Source of the DNA: Azolla caroliniana
Taxonomy: Eukaryota; Polypodiophyta
NCBI GenBank assembly: GCA_043228905.1
Contig: JBHGNT010000001.1
Coordinates: 20,150,001 to 20,214,000 of the forward strand
Direction of reading: 5' to 3'
Length of the DNA: 64,000 bases
Shown here piece by piece: positions 1 to 9,569 of this stretch (positions are counted from its first letter, which is position 1; every line of letters begins with the position of its first letter). The position numbers and the translations under genes are program-made. Under the pieces are notes generated by a model that was given only the letters and a program-made list of their open reading frames with translations, did not search any database and was not told the origin of the DNA.

Positions 1-2
1 TG

Positions 3-3000
3 CAGCCTCGACTGCCATGAAACAGCTCCCCCTGCATACGTCATCACATACCCTGATGTGGACCGGCTGGTATCTGCATCAGCCGACATATCCGAATCGG
101 TAAAGCCGTCGAGTTCGGGCTTTCCGGAGCCGAATCGGAGGCACACGTTTGCTGTGCCCTTCAGGTATCGGAGTATCCACTTGGCCGCGTTCCAATGCTC
201 TTTACCGGGATTGCTCATGTACCGGCTCACCACTCCGACTGCATATCCGATGTCCGGTCTCGTACACACCATGGCGTACATCAAGCTCCCGACGGCTGAG
301 GCATACGGCACTTTCATCATATCCTCCTTTTCAGCCTTTGTCTTGGGACTTTGCTTGCTGGACAGCTTGCAGTTTGTCGGGAGGGTCGATCCGACCGGTC
401 TTGCTTCCGACATGTTGAACCGGTGAAGCACCTTCGTCACGTACTTCTCCTGTGACAGCCACAACTGCTTCTTCTTCCGGTCCCGGATGATGTGCATCCC
501 TAGTATTTGCCTCGCCGGACCCAGGTCCTTCATTGAGAAGGTTCGGTGAAGAGCCTTCTTCAGCATCCGTATCTTGACCTGGTCCCGTCCGACGATCAAC
601 ATGTCGTCCACGTACAGGAGGAGTATTAGAGAGTCTCCTCCTTCGAACTTCTTCACAAACACGCAGTGGTCGGACTGCGTTTTGAGGTACCCTTCGTCGG
701 TCATGAAGGAGTCGAACTTCCGGTACCATTGCCGGGGAGCCTGCTTCAGTCCGTAAAGGCTCTTCTTCAACCGGCATACCAGGTGCTCCTTCCCTTTCTT
801 CTCGAATCCTTCCGGTTGCTGCATGTAGATCTCTTCTTCGAGGTCACCGTGAAGGAATGCCGTCTTCACGTCCATCTGTTCTACCTCGAGGTCCATGCTT
901 GCCGCTATGCTCAGCACCGTCCGGATGGAGGTCATCTTCACTACCGGGGCAAATATCTCGTCGAAGTCGACGCCCTTCTTCTGCTGAAACCCCTTCACCA
1001 CGATCCTGGCTTTGTATCTCGGGGGGTTTCCGGCATCTCCCGGTTTCAGCTTGAACACCCACTTGTTACGGAGTGCCCGTTTTCCTTTCGGCAACTCCAC
1101 AAGTTCATATGTGTGGTTCTCATGCAGGGAATCCATCTCGTCCTGCATGGCACTCAACCACCTGCGGCTCTGGGTGTCATGCTTTGCTTCTTCAAAGCTC
1201 TCCGGCTCCCCCTCGTCGGTTAGCAGCACGTGCTCTGGTTCCGGAAATCTCCGGGGGGCCCTTCTCTCTCTTAGAGGATATCTCCGTTCCGGAGCTTCGG
1301 TAACCGGTTCTCCCGATTCTTCTTCTTCATCCGAATCCATTTCGGGATCGGGGCCGATTCCGGTATCATTTTCATCTTCTTCGGCCGGTTCTGTTTCTTC
1401 ACCGTCTTCGGCCGGGTCCTCGAGTGCTAACCGGTCCCTTGCCGGTCGGGACTGCTCCTCGTAGAGTTTATTCTCACCGGTCGACTTGGAGCTCTTCATC
1501 TTCTTCTCCGACTCCCAGTCGGCGAGTGTCTTGTCCTCCATAAAGACGATATCTCGACTCCTGAATATCTTCTTGTCGACCGGGTCCCATACTCGGTAGC
1601 CGAACTCGTCGTCGCCGTAACCGAGGAATATGCATGGCCGGGTCTTCGGATCTAGCTTTCCTCTCCGGTCCTTCGCCACGTGCACGTATGCGAGACACCC
1701 GAACACCTTCAGATGCCGGTAGGATACTTCCCTACCGGTCCACACTCTCTGCGGCGTGTCTCCGTCCAAAGGTACTGAGGGTGATCGGTTTATCACATAT
1801 GTCGCCGTCGACATTGCCTCAGCCCAAAACCCCTTGGGTAATTTCGCATGCGCCAACATACTCCGAACCCTCTCCATTATGGTCCGGTTCATCCTCTCGG
1901 CCAGCCCGTTCAGTTCCGGCGTCTTCGGCACAGTAAACTCGAGCCGGATTCCCTTTGAGCGACAGTACTCCAGGAACTGCCCCCGGTATTCCCCTCCGTT
2001 ATCCGCTCGTATCGCTTTCAGCTTCTTGCCGGATTCCCTTTCCACTCTCGCGTGGAGATCTTTGAAGACGCACAACACTTGGTCCTTTGTCTTCATCGGT
2101 GCCGTCCACAGTTTTCGGCTATGATCATCGATGAATGTTACGAAGTACTGGGCTCCGCCATGTGACTTCGTTTCTACCTGACACACATCAGTGTGCACCA
2201 ACTCCAATGGTGCGCTACGTCTCGTCGGTGGTCTTGAGTGGAAGGAGGTCCGGTTTTGCTTACCGGCCAGACAGTCGGTGCACCTCTCCAGGTGCACATG
2301 CTTCACTGGAATAAGGTTGTCTTCTGCAAGCCTCTTCATCCCCTTCTCACTCATGTGGCACAGTCTTTTGTGCCACAGCTCACCGGCAGTGTCGGCTGCC
2401 ACATTCAGCTCTTCCGGACATAACCGGGCATTCATCAGGTACAGTGTGTTGACCTTCCGGGCCCGAGCCACTATCAAGCTCCCCTTGCTGAACTTCATGA
2501 CACCGTTCCGGATGCTACCCGTGTAGCCTTCATCATCTAGCCTCCCGGCCGAAATCAGGTTCAGTCGGACCTCCGGAACGTGTCGGACATTCTTCAGCAG
2601 CATTTTGCATCCGGTCGGGGTTGTCAACCACACGTCTCCTATGCCGGCAATCCGGCACGTACCTTCGTTTCCCATCCGAACACAGCCATGCTCGCCGGCT
2701 GTGTAGGATGAGAAGTATCTTCTCTCCGGGGTCAGGTGGAACGATGCTCCGGAATCGACCACCCAGGTCGTCTCATCGCCGGCAATGTTTAGCTCACCTT
2801 CTTCGGTGATGAGCATGATTTCTTCTTCACTTGCCGCGAGTGCCGTCGTTCCTTTCCGGTCCTGCCCTCGCCGATCCGAACCTCTCCGGTCCGTGGCTCC
2901 CCGGTATGCACCGTTTCTCTCCGGTGACTTCTTCGAATCGGTGTCGTCGGCTCCGTTGTCTTTTCGGTAATGCCGACAATTCTTTCGGAAGTGCCCCGGC

Positions 3001-3713
3001 TTCCCACAGTGGAAGCATGTGGGCCTTCCTCTTGACTGCGACCGGGTCCCCGACTTCTCCCGTCTTTGCGGACTCCGGTTCCATTGTCTTCCCCGATCCG
3101 ATTCGGTAAACAACATCTTCGGGTCGGAGGCCGGTTCCTTATCTCTCCGACGCGCTTCTTCGTTCAAGATACTTGTCTTTACCGTTTGCAAGGACAAGTT
3201 ATCTTCGGTGCAGGAGGTGCTGAGAGTCACCACCAAGTTCTCCCAGCTGTCCGGCAATGTACACATCAGGATGATGGCTTGCATTGCATCCTCCAACGGG
3301 AACTTGATCGCCGCAAGCTGATTCACGAATCCCATGAACGTGCTTACGTGTTCCACCATACTCTCGCCGTCCCGGTACTTGAGATTCACAATCTTCCTCA
3401 TCAGGGAGGTCCGGTTCAACGCATTCTTCCTCTCGTAGAGGCCCGACAGCTTCTTCCACATTTCATATGCGTTGGTGTCGTTCGCCACATGTTGTAGGAC
3501 GCTTACATCGACATATTGTCGGATCGTCGCTACGGCTTTCCGGTTCAGGAGCTTCCACTCCGACTCAAGTACCCCCTTCGGTATTTCCGACCTGTCAATC
3601 GGTTCGTACAGGTCCCGAACAATCAGAAGATCCTCCATCTTGATCTTCCAGTCGGCGTAATTCTGTGCATTCAGCACCATCATCCCCGGCTGCCCGCTGC
3701 CGCCGCCTTCCAT
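3..3713 (-). CDS. gag-pol: Cop1 Gag-Pol polyprotein, uninterrupted, C-terminus beyond the window
   Basis: From ATG at 3713 the frame stays open to base 3, 1237 codons, and is still open at the edge. In order: a UBN2-type Gag (3713 to about 3050); a CCHC zinc knuckle CX2CX4HX4C (2976-3017); the aspartic protease motif DSGAS (2742-2756); the integrase HHCC region (about 2260-2400) and a D,D,E catalytic set (near 2185, 2000 and 1900, the last in NGLAER); a copia RT with YVDD (603-614); and the start of RNase H (GYV..GGAVSW). A first ATG 15 bases after the primer binding site and 30 after the LTR is normal for copia. Keeping one frame for 3.7 kb amid decayed relatives suggests recent activity. 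The missing C-terminus and 3' LTR prevent calling it complete. Confidence 0.93.
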   Translation of the reverse strand, partial: MEGGGSGQPGMMVLNAQNYADWKIKMEDLLIVRDLYEPIDRSEIPKGVLESEWKLLNRKAVATIRQYVDVSVLQHVANDTNAYEMWKKLSGLYERKNALNRTSLMRKIVNLKYRDGESMVEHVSTFMGFVNQLAAIKFPLEDAMQAIILMCTLPDSWENLVVTLSTSCTEDNLSLQTVKTSILNEEARRRDKEPASDPKMLFTESDRGRQWNRSPQRREKSGTRSQSRGRPTCFHCGKPGHFRKNCRHYRKDNGADDTDSKKSPERNGAYRGATDRRGSDRRGQDRKGTTALAASEEEIMLITEEGELNIAGDETTWVVDSGASFHLTPERRYFSSYTAGEHGCVRMGNEGTCRIAGIGDVWLTTPTGCKMLLKNVRHVPEVRLNLISAGRLDDEGYTGSIRNGVMKFSKGSLIVARARKVNTLYLMNARLCPEELNVAADTAGELWHKRLCHMSEKGMKRLAEDNLIPVKHVHLERCTDCLAGKQNRTSFHSRPPTRRSAPLELVHTDVCQVETKSHGGAQYFVTFIDDHSRKLWTAPMKTKDQVLCVFKDLHARVERESGKKLKAIRADNGGEYRGQFLEYCRSKGIRLEFTVPKTPELNGLAERMNRTIMERVRSMLAHAKLPKGFWAEAMSTATYVINRSPSVPLDGDTPQRVWTGREVSYRHLKVFGCLAYVHVAKDRRGKLDPKTRPCIFLGYGDDEFGYRVWDPVDKKIFRSRDIVFMEDKTLADWESEKKMKSSKSTGENKLYEEQSRPARDRLALEDPAEDGEETEPAEEDENDTGIGPDPEMDSDEEEESGEPVTEAPERRYPLRERRAPRRFPEPEHVLLTDEGEPESFEEAKHDTQSRRWLSAMQDEMDSLHENHTYELVELPKGKRALRNKWVFKLKPGDAGNPPRYKARIVVKGFQQKKGVDFDEIFAPVVKMTSIRTVLSIAASMDLEVEQMDVKTAFLHGDLEEEIYMQQPEGFEKKGKEHLVCRLKKSLYGLKQAPRQWYRKFDSFMTDEGYLKTQSDHCVFVKKFEGGDSLILLLYVDDMLIVGRDQVKIRMLKKALHRTFSMKDLGPARQILGMHIIRDRKKKQLWLSQEKYVTKVLHRFNMSEARPVGSTLPTNCKLSSKQSPKTKAEKEDMMKVPYASAVGSLMYAMVCTRPDIGYAVGVVSRYMSNPGKEHWNAAKWILRYLKGTANVCLRFGSGKPELDGFTDSDMSADADTSRSTSGYVMTYAGGAVSWQSRL

Positions 3714-3727
3714 TTTCTGCAACAGTC

Positions 3728-3739
3728 GCTCTGATACCA
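3728..3739 (-). other. Cop1 primer binding site
   Basis: The minus strand reads TGGTATCAGAGC three bases after the LTR. This is the classic plant copia site complementary to the 3' end of initiator methionine tRNA, which primes minus-strand DNA synthesis. It fixes the orientation of Cop1 and marks 3743-4356 as the 5' LTR. Confidence 0.93.
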
Positions 3740-3742
3740 GTT

Positions 3743-4356
3743 TGAAGGGAATAGTCGCTTCGATTCACCTTCTTCACCCGGCCACAACCGAGTAATCGCG
3801 GATCAATGGAGCAGAAAATAGGAACCAAAGAGAGAAACACACGAGTACACAGGGATTAACGTGGAAAACCCTAGATGGGAAAAACCACGGGAGTACAAGA
3901 CTCCAAACAACACTATACAAAGAGAAGTATACAATGACGAGCTCCAAGGCGACGACCTTGAGCTCGCTGTCCTCGCCACAGGCGGCGGAAATACACAGAG
4001 GCGTCGTCCTCTTCCTCTCGCGCGCTCTATCTCTCTCTCTCTCTCTCTCTCACGGCTGCTCCCTCTTCACTCCTCTAAAGTGGAAAAACAGAAAAATAAG
4101 GAGCAACAGCAAAACTGTTTGCCCTAAGTCATATTTATACTTATATGACTTTGGGCTATTTACAACTGTAGCCTCAGGGGCCCATAGCGAACATATTCAC
4201 GGATATGTCCCTGCATCCGGATCGCTCTCCGGGTACATTCGTCATCCGGTACCGAAACCGGGGTCTTCGTCATCCGGATCCGAAACCGAAACCGGGCTCG
4301 TCGGCATTCATCTCCGATATCCGTCCATCCCATGCGAAGGGACCGTAATCCCAACA
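3743..4356 (-). repeat. Cop1 5' LTR (614 bp)
   Basis: The LTR runs TG...CA on the plus strand, from TGAAGGGAAT to CCCAACA. On the minus strand it holds a TATA-like GTATAAATAT (4131-4140), matched at the same place in the Cop6 LTRs, so this is the likely core promoter. A CT-dinucleotide tract lies at 4026-4052. The block with GTGGAAAACCC and a GGGAAAAACCACGG-type motif is also shared with Cop6. Confidence 0.9.
4026..4052. repeat. CT-dinucleotide tract in the Cop1 LTR
   Basis: About thirteen CT units lie downstream of the TATA-like box in minus-strand LTR orientation. Cop6 LTRs carry a similar but shorter TC tract. It is probably leader sequence prone to slippage. Confidence 0.8.
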
Positions 4357-5636
4357 ACTACAAGATCAAAAGGCAAAGCCACGGAGTGGGAAACTCAAGA
4401 AGCCATCCGGAAGCAGGCAACCAAATGGGTGAAGAAGGCAAATGAACGGAATGCGGCTGAGCTCGAACAACAAAAGGAGAATGCCGAAGAGCTCACCGGC
4501 CCGGGGCAACCCAAAAACCCAACATTGCAGGCGTTACAAGAATGCCAAATCACGTTGCCCTTAGGCCGGCTATTTCAACTGGTACCACGGTTCACGGAAG
4601 GACTGAAGACCGGAAGGACGGCAGCAGACACACCACGGCTCCGGCATTCTTTTCAAATCCGGAGGAAGGACTGGCACTGGTGGACACAAGCAGTCCAGCA
4701 ATCACAGCCATCGTGAAGGGAAAAGAGCTACCCGACACGATTATCGATGGAGGATCTGGCGTGAACGTGATCAGCCTCCGAACATGTAACACGCTAGGAA
4801 TCCAGGACTAGGAACCGTGTCCGTTTTGGCTTCAGATGGCGAACACAAGCTCAATACGGCCGACCGGATTAATACGCGATCTGGAAGTGACCATCGGGGG
4901 TCACACATTTCGCATTTCCGCAGTAGTTCTCCAGCTACAAGCTCAGGGAGCTTACCCACTATTGTTAGGACGACCCTGGTTAAAAACGGCACACATAAAG
5001 CAAAACTGGAGGAAGAACATAATTACGTTCCGGCGAGGAAAAGTGAAAGTACGAGTATCGACTCAACCACGATTCGGTACCGGCAAGGAATCAATGCCGC
5101 TATATGCAGAATGTGTTAACATGATGGAAGGATTGGCGGACGAAGAGGTCGATCAATACTTACAGGAAAATCCGAAGATCATACCTCCGTTCGAGATTGA
5201 TGTAACCAAAGCAGTATCACCCTACGTACTGCACCTGGACAGGACCGACGAGGAGCCGGATAAAGAGGCAATCCGGGAATTACGACAAGCACATGAGGCA
5301 CTAGAAAAAGAAATGGCAGTATCACAACGCGTGAAAGCATCCCAACTAGAAGAGGTAAACCTAGGTACCATAGAGGACACAAGACCGGTGCAGATCGCCA
5401 AGGAAATGACTTCGGAGAATAAAACGGCAATGATCACACTCCTGAAAGAATTTCGCGATGTGTTCACCTGGTCCTACGAAGACATGTTGGAACTCGATCC
5501 TCAGTTATATCAACACCAGATACATCTAAGCAAAGACGCCAAACTGGTAGCGCAACGGCGTTACCGGATGAACCCAAATTACACAGCAAAGGTCAAGGAA
5601 GAAATCGACAAGTTGCTGAGAGTGGGCTTCATCTGA
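4357..5636 (+). pseudogene. Gyp1 Gag C-terminus, protease and N-terminal RT (gypsy, broken)
   Basis: The frame starts in mid-Gag because Cop1 interrupts it. Residues after TTRSKG match the same region of Gyp2 (from 7806). A retropepsin-like protease follows, with IDGGSGVNVIS at about 4740-4775 and LLGRPWL near 4965. The linker to RT and the first RT block (YRMNPNY, KVKEEIDKLLRVGFI) end at a TGA at 5634-5636. A TAG at 4810 stands where Gyp2 has the Trp of HEWEPCPF. At least one frameshift separates Gag from protease. Upstream Gag must lie beyond Cop1, outside the window. Confidence 0.85.
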
Positions 5637-6575
5637 CCGGTAAAGAAAGCCAAATGGCTCAGCCCGATAGTGGTAGTAGCCAAAAAGAACGGTAAGATCA
5701 GAGTGTGCGTCGACTACCGGAAATTGAATGCGGCTACGGTAACAGACGCCTTTCCACTTCCATTCACGGATGGAGTCCTGAATGCGGTCGCCGGTCATAA
5801 GGTGTACAGTTTTCTGGATGGTTTCAGCGGCAATAATCAGATCCGGATGCACCCCGCCGACCAGGAGAAAACCGCTTTTGTCACCGAATGGGGAGTCTTT
5901 GTTGCCGTAGTGATGATGTTCGGACTGAAAACGGCACTGGCAACCTTCCAACGGATGCTGCACAGTGCACTCTGGGCTTACCGAATGACATATAAAACAA
6001 GTATCCGCACAACACCATTCCGCTTAGCATTCGGATTAGAAGCAGTGATGCCGGTAGAGTTCCAGGTCCCGAGTTTACGAATACAGATTCGGGAACGCCT
6101 AAAGGAGAAGGAATCGAAAGCTATCCGATTAAACGCGCTGTGCGAATTAGAAGAACACTGGCTAGCCAGCATCATGCACCTAGAACTAGAGCAACGACGA
6201 AGGAAGACGTTCGTGGATCGTCACCGAAAAGGGAACGAAAAGATGTTCAGCATCGGTAAGCCGGTACTCGTGTTCCAGACCCGGATGGGTAAGATGCCGG
6301 GAAAGCTACGGTTTCGGTGGACCAGACCATACTGGATTACGTGAGAGTTCAACGGTTCCTACCAATTAGGGACACTAGCCGACGAGGTTCTAGGTAAATG
6401 GGTCAACAGGTTCCGACTCAAACCATACAATGGACCCATGCCAAGAAACCCATTTGAACAAGTGAAGGGCGACACAGAACCGGACACCGGTAAGGCGGAA
6501 GCACCGGCAAGCGGTCCAACATCTGGAAAGGATCACTATCCGGATAGGGGTCTAGTGGGACCGGTCGCTAATTAG
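5637..6575 (+). pseudogene. Gyp1 RT fused to the integrase C-terminus by internal deletion
   Basis: RT motifs (VCVDYRKLN, FLDGFSG) run to ATFQR at about 5955. The frame then passes directly into the integrase C-terminal region (HSALWAYRMTYKTS) without a stop. Compared with the longer relative Gyp4B, the catalytic DD block of RT, all RNase H and the integrase catalytic core are gone. A TGA at 6343-6345 interrupts the integrase tail (W-I-T-stop-EFNGS). Similarity continues to a natural stop near 6574. The product could not be catalytically active. Confidence 0.85.
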
Positions 6576-6986
6576 CAAAACCATTTATTATCTTAAAAAA
6601 GGAAAAAGAAAAAGAAAGAAAGAAATCGAATCAAAGCAAATCAAAGCAAATCATGCAAGGGCGAGGAGTGAACGGACACATGCAAAAAGAAGGTGTGAAC
6701 AAGCACTTTGAAAAGGTACGTAGTGGGCTATTAATAGGGTATTAAACCGCTGCCACTTGGCACGTCATTCTATTTTAGTACACGACGTGCACATGCGCGG
6801 GTAATGAAAAAAAAAACATGCGCCAACGTGCAACAAGAAGACCCCTGCCACATAGAAACCCTCACATTTGGCGAACAGAGGAGCACAAACGCAGACAAGC
6901 GATTGAAGATCATTAGACGCGAACCCACGCACACAGAGACTCCTCACACACAACCCTCACCAGCGCTCACCGACCTCAACGAAGCC
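6576..6986 (+). other. Spacer after integrase, no gene
   Basis: This stretch starts with a long A/G-rich run (about 6594-6650) and has no convincing coding frame. A sequence near 6780-6805 (ACACGACGTGCACATGCGCG) recurs in slightly altered form after Gyp3 integrase (near 57550). The spacer is thus a shared part of this gypsy group and not a random junction. No LTR is visible in it. Confidence 0.6.
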
Positions 6987-7139
6987 ATGGACTGCCAAGC
7001 ACTCTCTGAAGTAGCCAAGAAGTGGCTAAGGCAACACGGCTTAGAGGGTTTCCTCATCATTATGGAGGCGCCACCGCACCGGGAGGCGGAGAAGATAGTC
7101 AAAGAAATCGACAAGCAATACAGTGCACAACCTGCTTGA
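6987..7139 (+). pseudogene. N-terminal fragment of the post-integrase GxEGF protein
   Basis: From ATG at 6987 the 50-residue product contains KKWLRQHGLEGFL and MEAPPHREAEK. The same signature occurs in the frame after Gyp3 integrase (WLIKHGWEGFL, then AEAPPHEEPEK) and on the minus strand in Gyp4B (WLLEKGFEGYI, AEPPSH). I do not recognise the domain. Here it stops at 7139 and is followed by the zinc-knuckle Gag of Gyp2 instead of the coiled-coil region found elsewhere, so a deletion or recombination junction lies near 7135-7170. Confidence 0.6.
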
Positions 7140-8726
7140 ATTCCGAACACTCGGCACTAGAATGCACTATGAGGACGCAATTTGTAATCTGTCAATCCAA
7201 GGGCCATACGACGGATAGGTGCGAGTATAATCTATTGAACCGGCAAGCACCGCCCGTCTGACAAATAGAGCCACGCAGGAGCCGGGATGAAGAAGAGGAA
7301 CGCTGCCGGCGAATGGACCGATACCGACCGGCACAGGATGTCCGGTAAGAATGATGTCCGGTACGGTGATCGGCGGGATAACTATGACCGGTACGATAGA
7401 TGTGATCGGTACCGGGATTACAATAGACGATACGAACATTACGACCGGGAACACTCCCCCGGGTATCGGCAGCAACGGGAGGAATACGGTAGATATAACG
7501 ACCAACCTCGTAAAGAGTACCGCAATAAGAAGAACTATAACAAAAAACGGCATTTCAAAAAAGGCGGCCAACCACAGGATCCGGAACAAGGAGCTTCAAG
7601 CAGCCAACCGGCCCAAAACCCCGCAGTTACCACAAGACCTGCCTCGGGGACAATAAACAATGCCAAATCCAGCAATACCCGAAAAGCCTACTGCTATTAC
7701 TGCCGACAGGAAGGCCATTATAGTAATCAATGCCCGGCGAAGAGCTATGACAAACGACCGGCAGTAAATATGGTAGTCCCTGAAGTGGCAGATCTGCAGC
7801 AAGTGACCACAAGGTCGAAGGGCATGGCCAAGGAATGGGAGACGCAGGAGCACATCCGGAAGCAAGCGACGGAATGGGTGAAGAAAGCAAACGAGCAAAA
7901 CGTAACAGACTTAGAGCGGCAAAAGGAGAACACCGTAGGGCTTGCCGGCGGCAGTCACTCCGAGAACGAGACATGGCAGGCGTTGCAAGAATGCCAGATT
8001 ACACTGCCACTAGGAAGACTCCTACAGCTCGTGCTGAGATTCACGGAAGGACTTAAGACAGCCATGACGGAAGGAGAATCATCACCGGCACCAGTACTCT
8101 TCTTGAATCCGGAGGAGGGACTAACGGTGGTGGACACCAACAGTCCGGTAATTACTGCCATTGTAAAAGGGAAAGAACTCCCCAGCACAGTAATAGACCG
8201 AGGCTCCGGTGTGAATGTAATAAGCCTCCGGACATGTGATGCCCTGGGAATCCACGAGTGGGAGCCGTGTCCGTTCTGGTTACGGATGGCCGATACAAGC
8301 TTAGTGCGGCCGACAGGATTAATACGAAAATTAGAAGTCACCGTTGGCGGTCATACATTTCACATCTCAGCAGTAGTGCTACAATTACAGGCACAAGGCA
8401 CGTACCCGCTATTGCTGGGGCATCCGTGGTTGAAAACGGCACATATCAAACAGAATTGGAGGAAAAATATAATTACCTTTCGGCGAGGAAAAGCCAAGGT
8501 ACGTGTACCAACACAGCCAAGGACGAGCACTGGCAAGGAATGTACACCGTTGCATGCAGAGTGCGTCAACATGCTAGAAGGGTTAGCTGACGAAGAAGAA
8601 GCTCAGTACTTGCAGGAAAACCCGAAGATCGTACCCCTCTTCGAAATTGACATTGCCGAAGCAGTAGCACCATACTTACCGCAGCCGGAAGAGACTGAAG
8701 CAGAACCGGATAAGGACGCAATCTGA
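7140..8726 (+). pseudogene. Gyp2 Gag C-terminus with zinc knuckle, then protease
   Basis: Residues near 7170-7255 resemble a first zinc knuckle whose leading Cys is now Phe (FVICQSKGHTTDRC). An uninterrupted frame 7287-8726 (479 codons) carries an Arg/Tyr/Asp-rich basic segment. It continues with an intact CCHC knuckle CYYCRQEGHYSNQC at about 7690-7735, then a charged linker and protease. The protease active-site motif reads IDRGSGVNVIS near 8195, with Arg in place of the Gly of Gyp1 and Gyp4B, and LLGHPWL replaces LLGRPWL. The frame ends in TGA at 8724-8726, where Gyp1 has CGG. Confidence 0.85.
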
Positions 8727-9394
8727 GAGTTACGGCAAGCGCAGGAAGCGTTGGAACGGGAAATGGCCGTTTCACAACGCGTAAAAGCGTCGCAACTTGA
8801 AGAGGTGAACCTAGGGATCACGGATGAACCGGAGATGAAGTCTGAAGACAAAACGGCAATGATCACACTTCTCACGAAATTTCGCGACGTGTTTGCCTGG
8901 TCATACGAAGACATGCGAGGGTTCGACCCTCAGTTATACCAACATCAGATTCACTTGATCAAGGACGCAAAACCAGTGGCACAAAGACGGTACTGGATGA
9001 ATCCCAATTATGCCGCCAAAGTCAAGGAGGAAATTGACAAACTGCTAAGAGTTGGCTTTATCCGTCCGGTAAAGAAAGCGACATGGCTGAGCCCGATCGT
9101 AGTCGTACCGAAGAAGAACGGAAAAATTCGAGTTTGTGTGGACTACCAGAAACTCAATGCGGCTACGGTAATGGATGCGTTTCCACTTCTGTTCACAGAT
9201 GGAGTGTTGGATGCCGTCGCCGGCCATGAGGTCTATAGCTTTCTAGATGGATTCAGCGGGTATAATCAGATCCGGATGCACCCCGATGACCAAGAGAAAA
9301 CGGCTTTCGTCACCGAATGGGGGGTGTTTGTGGCCGTGGTGATGATATTCGGACTCAAAACGGCACCGGCAACATTCCAACGAATCATCATGGA
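8727..9394 (+). pseudogene. Gyp2 reverse transcriptase, N-terminal two-thirds
   Basis: The frame 8751-9404 shows the gypsy RT order: FAWSYEDM, GFIRPVKKATWLSPIVVVPK, RVCVDYQKLN, FLDGFSGYNQIRM, KTAFVTEWG and ATFQR. It is cut at about 9394, before the catalytic aspartate pair, and copia sequence follows. The RNase H at 12811-13496 has the same orientation and family and could be the rest of this element, in which case about 130 residues around the active site are missing. Confidence 0.85.
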
Positions 9395-9540
9395 ATCACA
9401 TTAGCACAAATCTTCAAGCGGCCAACATCTTCACTAAAGCCTTAGGAGCCGACAAGCTATGGCAATTCATGACCGATCTCGGATTGACGATCCCTGACCT
9501 GCCAAGCTTGCTAGGGAGTATTGAAGACACTACGCAATAA
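9395..9540 (+). pseudogene. Cop2: copia RNase H C-terminal scrap
   Basis: The translation reads QAANIFTKALGADKLWQF and ends IEDT, the usual tail of a plant copia RNase H (ADIFTKAL motif). Only about 45 codons are present. They abut the truncated gypsy RT on the left and Cop3 on the right, with no LTR at either side. Confidence 0.75.
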
Positions 9541-9569
9541 CGTGTGAATTCCGCAACCACGCAACGAAG

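Larger units (their letters stand above)
1..4356 (-). mobile_element. Cop1: Ty1/copia LTR retrotransposon, truncated by the window edge
   Basis: The 5' LTR (3743-4356), the primer binding site and a gag-pol frame are all on the minus strand; the RNase H end, polypurine tract and 3' LTR lie beyond base 1. The order Gag, zinc knuckle, protease, integrase, RT, RNase H defines Ty1/copia. The element sits in the Gag region of Gyp1, whose coding sequence resumes at 4357. The 5-bp target duplication would begin ACTAC at 4357, but its partner is outside the window. Cop6 (47025-53926) is a decayed relative with a similar LTR and Pol. Confidence 0.95.

Noticed and set aside
61-3500. Many plus-strand frames opposite Cop1
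   Set aside because: They are antisense to the intact Cop1 polyprotein and low in complexity (Ser/Arg/Leu-rich); no family resemblance.
7287-7760. Gly/Ile/Thr-rich plus-strand frame at 7351-7656
   Set aside because: It overlaps the conserved Gag frame with its CCHC knuckle and reflects the repetitive GACCGGTAC-type codons in another phase.
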